In this document: piece after piece, positions 38,538 through 41,241 of the stretch
Numbering within the stretch: position 1 is the stretch's first letter
How the letters are laid out: each line of letters begins with the position of its first letter
From: Cobetia crustatorum
GTDB lineage: Bacteria > Pseudomonadota > Gammaproteobacteria > Pseudomonadales > Halomonadaceae
Direction of reading: 5' to 3'
NCBI RefSeq assembly: GCF_000591415.1
Contig: NZ_JEMF01000015.1
Location: 1 to 41,241, forward strand
DNA: 41,241 nucleotides
Notes under the pieces: generated by a model
Databases searched by the model: none
Seen by the model: only the letters and a program-made list of their open reading frames with translations
Told to the model about the DNA's origin: nothing
Made by a program: the position numbers and the translations under genes

Positions 38538-39470
38538 TCAGCTTGTCAGCCACTTATCGATACACTTTCCAGTCATCTCTGAGGTTGCGATACCAAGGTG
38601 ATCGACATTATCCATTACTTCCAGTTGCGTTTTTTCATGGAATGGCAGCAGGCTGTTCCCTAGTCGTTCGGCATGAAAGGCTTCATCATGCTCTCCAATC
38701 ATCGCTAGTAGCGGTACTCCATGTTGAGCCAGCATCGCGAGATCACGCTGATAATGCTGTGGATTGATGCCTTGCATCATTCGCCAGGAATAGGCAGAAG
38801 TGGTATTTGAATCACGATATTGTTTCGGGATGTTGAAAGTCAGTACTTCTAAATGATCGCACGCATGAATGCCGAGTCCTGCAAGCAGGCTACAAAGCAG
38901 CATTCTCGGTATGTTAGGAGTCGCCCATGTGGAGTCGTGGCGCGTATTGGGAGCGCGATAATGAAGATAGGGTGCCAGCAATATAACTCCGGCAAGGGAT
39001 ATATCTAACGGTTGCCGTCGTAAAATATCAGCAGCAAAGCGCAGTGCCAATCCGCCGCCTGCGGAGTGACCAGCGATGAGTAGAGTGGCTTTTTTCGATA
39101 GTGCCAAGGATGTGATGAGATCTTCAATATCCTCTTCCAGCTGCTGACTGTGATCAATATCCCCCCGTCGAGCAGGTGCAGGACCGTGGCCACGTAGATC
39201 CGGTGTATGAATGTGATATCCAACCGTTGCGAGCTGTGTCGCTAAGGTGGCGAGATAGCGGCTATCGCTACTGGATCCGTGGATAAGGATGATATGTCTC
39301 TCGTCACATAGTTGACTTGCTTCAGATACTTTCATTGCAGAGTAGTGTCGGCACCCCAATGAGCTACCATCACGGCAGGTATAAGGCTCTAGTGAGGCAG
39401 GGATTGACCATGTAGCTTTGTCTGCTAGAAAAGTAGTGAAATCAAAAGCATGATCGCTTTTCTCTGGCAT
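38538..39470 (-). CDS. Alpha/beta hydrolase (serine aminopeptidase/lysophospholipase-like)
   Basis: A 310-residue predicted cytoplasmic hydrolase without signal peptide. The alpha/beta fold is seen in IILIHGSSSDSR (oxyanion region), DLRGHGPAPARRGD, the nucleophile elbow AGHSAGGGLALRFA, MIGEHDEAFHAERL with the acid residue, and DNVDHLGI with the catalytic histidine. The middle lid region (about residues 170-240) is variable. It resembles monoacylglycerol-lipase or lysophospholipase type enzymes (Hydrolase_4 group), but the substrate cannot be named. It is convergent with gyrB and looks less GC-rich than its neighbours. Confidence 0.82.
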   Translation of the reverse strand: MPEKSDHAFDFTTFLADKATWSIPASLEPYTCRDGSSLGCRHYSAMKVSEASQLCDERHIILIHGSSSDSRYLATLATQLATVGYHIHTPDLRGHGPAPARRGDIDHSQQLEEDIEDLITSLALSKKATLLIAGHSAGGGLALRFAADILRRQPLDISLAGVILLAPYLHYRAPNTRHDSTWATPNIPRMLLCSLLAGLGIHACDHLEVLTFNIPKQYRDSNTTSAYSWRMMQGINPQHYQRDLAMLAQHGVPLLAMIGEHDEAFHAERLGNSLLPFHEKTQLEVMDNVDHLGIATSEMTGKCIDKWLTS

Positions 39471-39565
39471 TGGTGGTTACCCAGGCAAGTACGGCAAGAA
39501 AGAGGTGACTATCTGAATGTTTTAACAGCATAGCGATATTGTCAGGCATGGATCTTTTTTGTAAC

Positions 39566-39605
39566 GAAAAAAAAACCGATCTCTGTATGGGCAGAGACCG
39601 GTTTT
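39566..39605 (-). terminator. Terminator after luxS
   Basis: A stem (ACCGATCTCTG with CAGAGACCGGT, one wobble pair, 39575-39602) is followed on the minus strand by a run of nine T (39567-39575). It lies about 55 bases past the luxS stop. Confidence 0.85.
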
Positions 39606-39661
39606 CAAGCATGAAGCGTTCTATTAATACTCAAGTCAATTAATAACGCTTACATACTGAC

Positions 39662-40173
39662 TTAATGCGCTTGATTCAGGAAGCCTTCGTCAAGCTTCAG
39701 CTCTTCATTCAGGTTCACACCAATATTGCGTGACAGGATATTGGTGGCAATCTGCTTGGCTTCTTCCAGAGAGTGCATCTGGGCGGTGCCGCACTGATAG
39801 ATGTTGAGCTCAGGAATCTCTTCCTGGCGTGCCACGTTCAGCACATCCTGCATGGCAGCAGACCAGGCAGTTGCTACGCGGGCTTCTTCCGGCTCGCCAA
39901 TCAGGCTCATGTAAAAGCCGGTACGGCATCCCATTGGTGAGAGGTCGATAATTTCGACGTCGTGACCATTGAGGTGATCGCGCATGAAGCCGGCGAACAA
40001 GTGCTCAAGAGTGTGAATGCCTTTCTCGGAAAGAATCTCTTCGTTAGGCACACAGAAACGCAGATCGAAAACGGTGATGTTGTCACCCTTCGGCGTTCCC
40101 ATCTTCTTGGCCACACGTACGGCGGGAGCTTCATGATGGTGTGGTCGACGGTAAAGCTATCCAGTAATGGCAT
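39662..40173 (-). pseudogene. luxS: S-ribosylhomocysteine lyase LuxS, frameshifted
   Basis: LuxS cleaves S-ribosylhomocysteine to homocysteine and the precursor of autoinducer-2. From the ATG at 40173 (with GGAGG six bases upstream) the N-terminus reads [17 protein letters not shown], as in E. coli LuxS, and then leaves the frame. The remainder, from [18 protein letters not shown] through the metal-site [11 protein letters not shown] and [12 protein letters not shown] to the end, is in the -1 frame. Adding one base at about 40121-40124 (GGC to GGCC on the plus strand) restores PAVRVAKK and a 170-residue protein of normal length. It may be a genuine mutation or a sequencing error. Confidence 0.92.
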
Positions 40174-40183
40174 GTGAAGCCTC

Positions 40184-40235
40184 CAAGCATGAGGGGAAGG
40201 AGAGAGCAGGTATTACCTACGCTGTTTCATGCTTG
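40184..40235 (-). promoter_or_regulatory. Inverted repeat in the luxS leader next to the ribosome binding site
   Basis: CAAGCATGA (40184-40192) and TCATGCTTG (40227-40235) are a perfect 9-bp inverted repeat with a 34-base loop upstream of luxS. On the minus strand the second arm runs directly into the GGAGG site. It may mask that site in mRNA; this is inference. Confidence 0.4.
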
Positions 40236-40305
40236 AAGGGTAGCATATCGCTGCCTGTCATTAGAGTGATATGCGACAGTGCGAGCGGCTCGATAGTGCC
40301 AGCAG

Positions 40306-40935
40306 TCAGAGATAGCTCTCGGCCGCCGCTTCACAGCCATTGCAGCTACGCTGGGACTTTCCCGGCTCGCCCTCGGATGGCTCATGATTGAGCTCGCCAT
40401 CCAGTAGACGATTGGTGAAGTCGGCCAGATTGGCGACTACCAGCACATCCTTCAAGCCTTCACCGTCCGCAAGCGTCTTCTGTCCCTTGCCCGTCATGAC
40501 CAGCGCCGCACGACAACCTGCCTTCTGACCCGCCACGAGATCACGCAGGCTGTCTCCCAGCATCCACGCACCATCAAAATCAGGGATCTGGAGTGCGTCT
40601 TGAATCTGGTGTAGCAGGCCTGGCTCGGGTTTACGGCAGTCACAGCCATCATCCGGACCATGCGGGCAGTAAGCGATGTGTGCGATGTCACCGCCTGCGG
40701 CTTTCACCAGTTGAATCATCTTGGTGTGCATGGCCTCAAGCTCGCGGTGACCAAAATGGCCACGGGCGATACCGGACTGATTGGTCGCGACGGCCACGGT
40801 ATAGCCAGCGCGGGTCAGGCGTGCGATGGCCTTGATGGAGGTAGGATATTCGATCCACTCTTCAGCGTTCTTGACGAAGGCGTCGGAGTCTTCGTTGATG
40901 ACTCCGTCACGGTCGAGCACGATCAGTTTACGCAT
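40306..40935 (-). CDS. gmhB: D-glycero-beta-D-manno-heptose 1,7-bisphosphate 7-phosphatase
   Basis: GmhB removes the C7 phosphate from heptose bisphosphate in synthesis of the lipopolysaccharide core sugar. The HAD phosphatase motifs are LDRDGVINED (catalytic aspartates at residues 8 and 10), TNQSGIARG and LGDSLRDLVAG. The zinc loop is CPHGPDDGCDCRKP with its Cys-His-Cys-Cys pattern, specific to this family. From the ATG at 40935 (AAGAG six bases before) it has 209 residues, with an extra C-terminal tail of about 20 residues containing two cysteines. The TTG at 40941 is a less likely start. Confidence 0.93.
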   Translation of the reverse strand: MRKLIVLDRDGVINEDSDAFVKNAEEWIEYPTSIKAIARLTRAGYTVAVATNQSGIARGHFGHRELEAMHTKMIQLVKAAGGDIAHIAYCPHGPDDGCDCRKPEPGLLHQIQDALQIPDFDGAWMLGDSLRDLVAGQKAGCRAALVMTGKGQKTLADGEGLKDVLVVANLADFTNRLLDGELNHEPSEGEPGKSQRSCNGCEAAAESYL

Positions 40936-41241
40936 GGTCAACTCTTCACATCAGGGCAGTCAGGGGCGTCAGCCAGGCTGCTTGTCAGGGGGTCGCCGCT
41001 TGCCTTGAGGAAAAGTCGTGACCATGGTCACGACATGACGCTCACACGGGTAAACAGGCAAATGGCGCCGAGTGCTTGGAGACATGAACCTTGCAGTAAC
41101 ATGCTGCTGAATTTCTCGAACACTGTTTCTATACTGGGATTCTAGTGCGACCTAGGTAGGGTATCAAGGCGGAATTTGTGACTTTCACCGCTGTTTGCGT
41201 GAAATCCTGTCACGCAACGCCATATTCCATGATGCTCAACA
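40936..41241. other. Right-edge intergenic region with a 20-bp palindrome
   Basis: No gene is supported here. GTCGTGACCATGGTCACGAC at 41015-41034 is a perfect 20-bp palindrome, about 80 bases upstream of gmhB. It could be an operator. A gene beyond the right edge may also use this region. Confidence 0.5.

Overview
The window looks like a chromosomal origin region from a gammaproteobacterium of the Halomonadaceae type. The gene order rpmH-dnaA-dnaN-recF-gyrB with rnpA, yidC and mnmE on the other side of the origin, and the close similarity of ErpA, LuxS, MdlA/B and the curli proteins to gammaproteobacterial families, support this. The genus cannot be fixed from the sequence alone. Most genes are ordinary chromosomal genes, and no mobile element, CRISPR array, rRNA or tRNA was seen.

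Layout. 1-504 has no convincing gene. 505-2984 (minus) is a GlnH-GlnP-GlnQ type amino-acid ABC importer. 3147-4792 (minus) holds argC and erpA. 5013-9768 (plus) holds a ClC chloride channel gene (frameshifted), hemJ, thiD and hemL. 9935-12143 (plus) holds a kinase-like fusion protein and a lipoprotein with a strict seven-residue glycine repeat. 12264-18279 (all minus) is a complete curli system: two adjacent CsgD/VpsT-like regulators, then csgE, csgF, csgG, a terminator, csgB and a very large csgA. 18768-23173 (plus) holds rdgB (frameshifted), hemW, a YiaD-like OmpA lipoprotein and rlmJ with a long basic tail. 23329-31057 (minus) holds mdlB, mdlA, mnmE, yidC, rnpA and rpmH. 31058-32010 is the probable replication origin. 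32011-38457 (plus) is dnaA-dnaN-recF-gyrB, with two parS-type sites inside recF. 38538-40935 (minus) holds an alpha/beta hydrolase, luxS (frameshifted) and gmhB.

How it fits together. The curli block is the most distinctive part. CsgG, CsgE and CsgF form the secretion apparatus, CsgB nucleates and CsgA polymerises. Both regulators carry the W-[FLM]-[TS]-R motif that binds cyclic di-GMP in VpsT, so biofilm fibre production may be tied directly to cyclic di-GMP through a pair of divergent paralogues. The major curlin has about fifteen repeats instead of the five of E. coli, and the CsgG pore constriction lacks two of the three E. coli constriction side chains.

Three conserved genes (clcA-like, rdgB, luxS) are each broken by the apparent loss of one base, in each case consistent with shortening of a short run of identical bases. 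Sequencing or assembly error is a strong alternative to real gene loss and should be settled before any biological conclusion about these genes.
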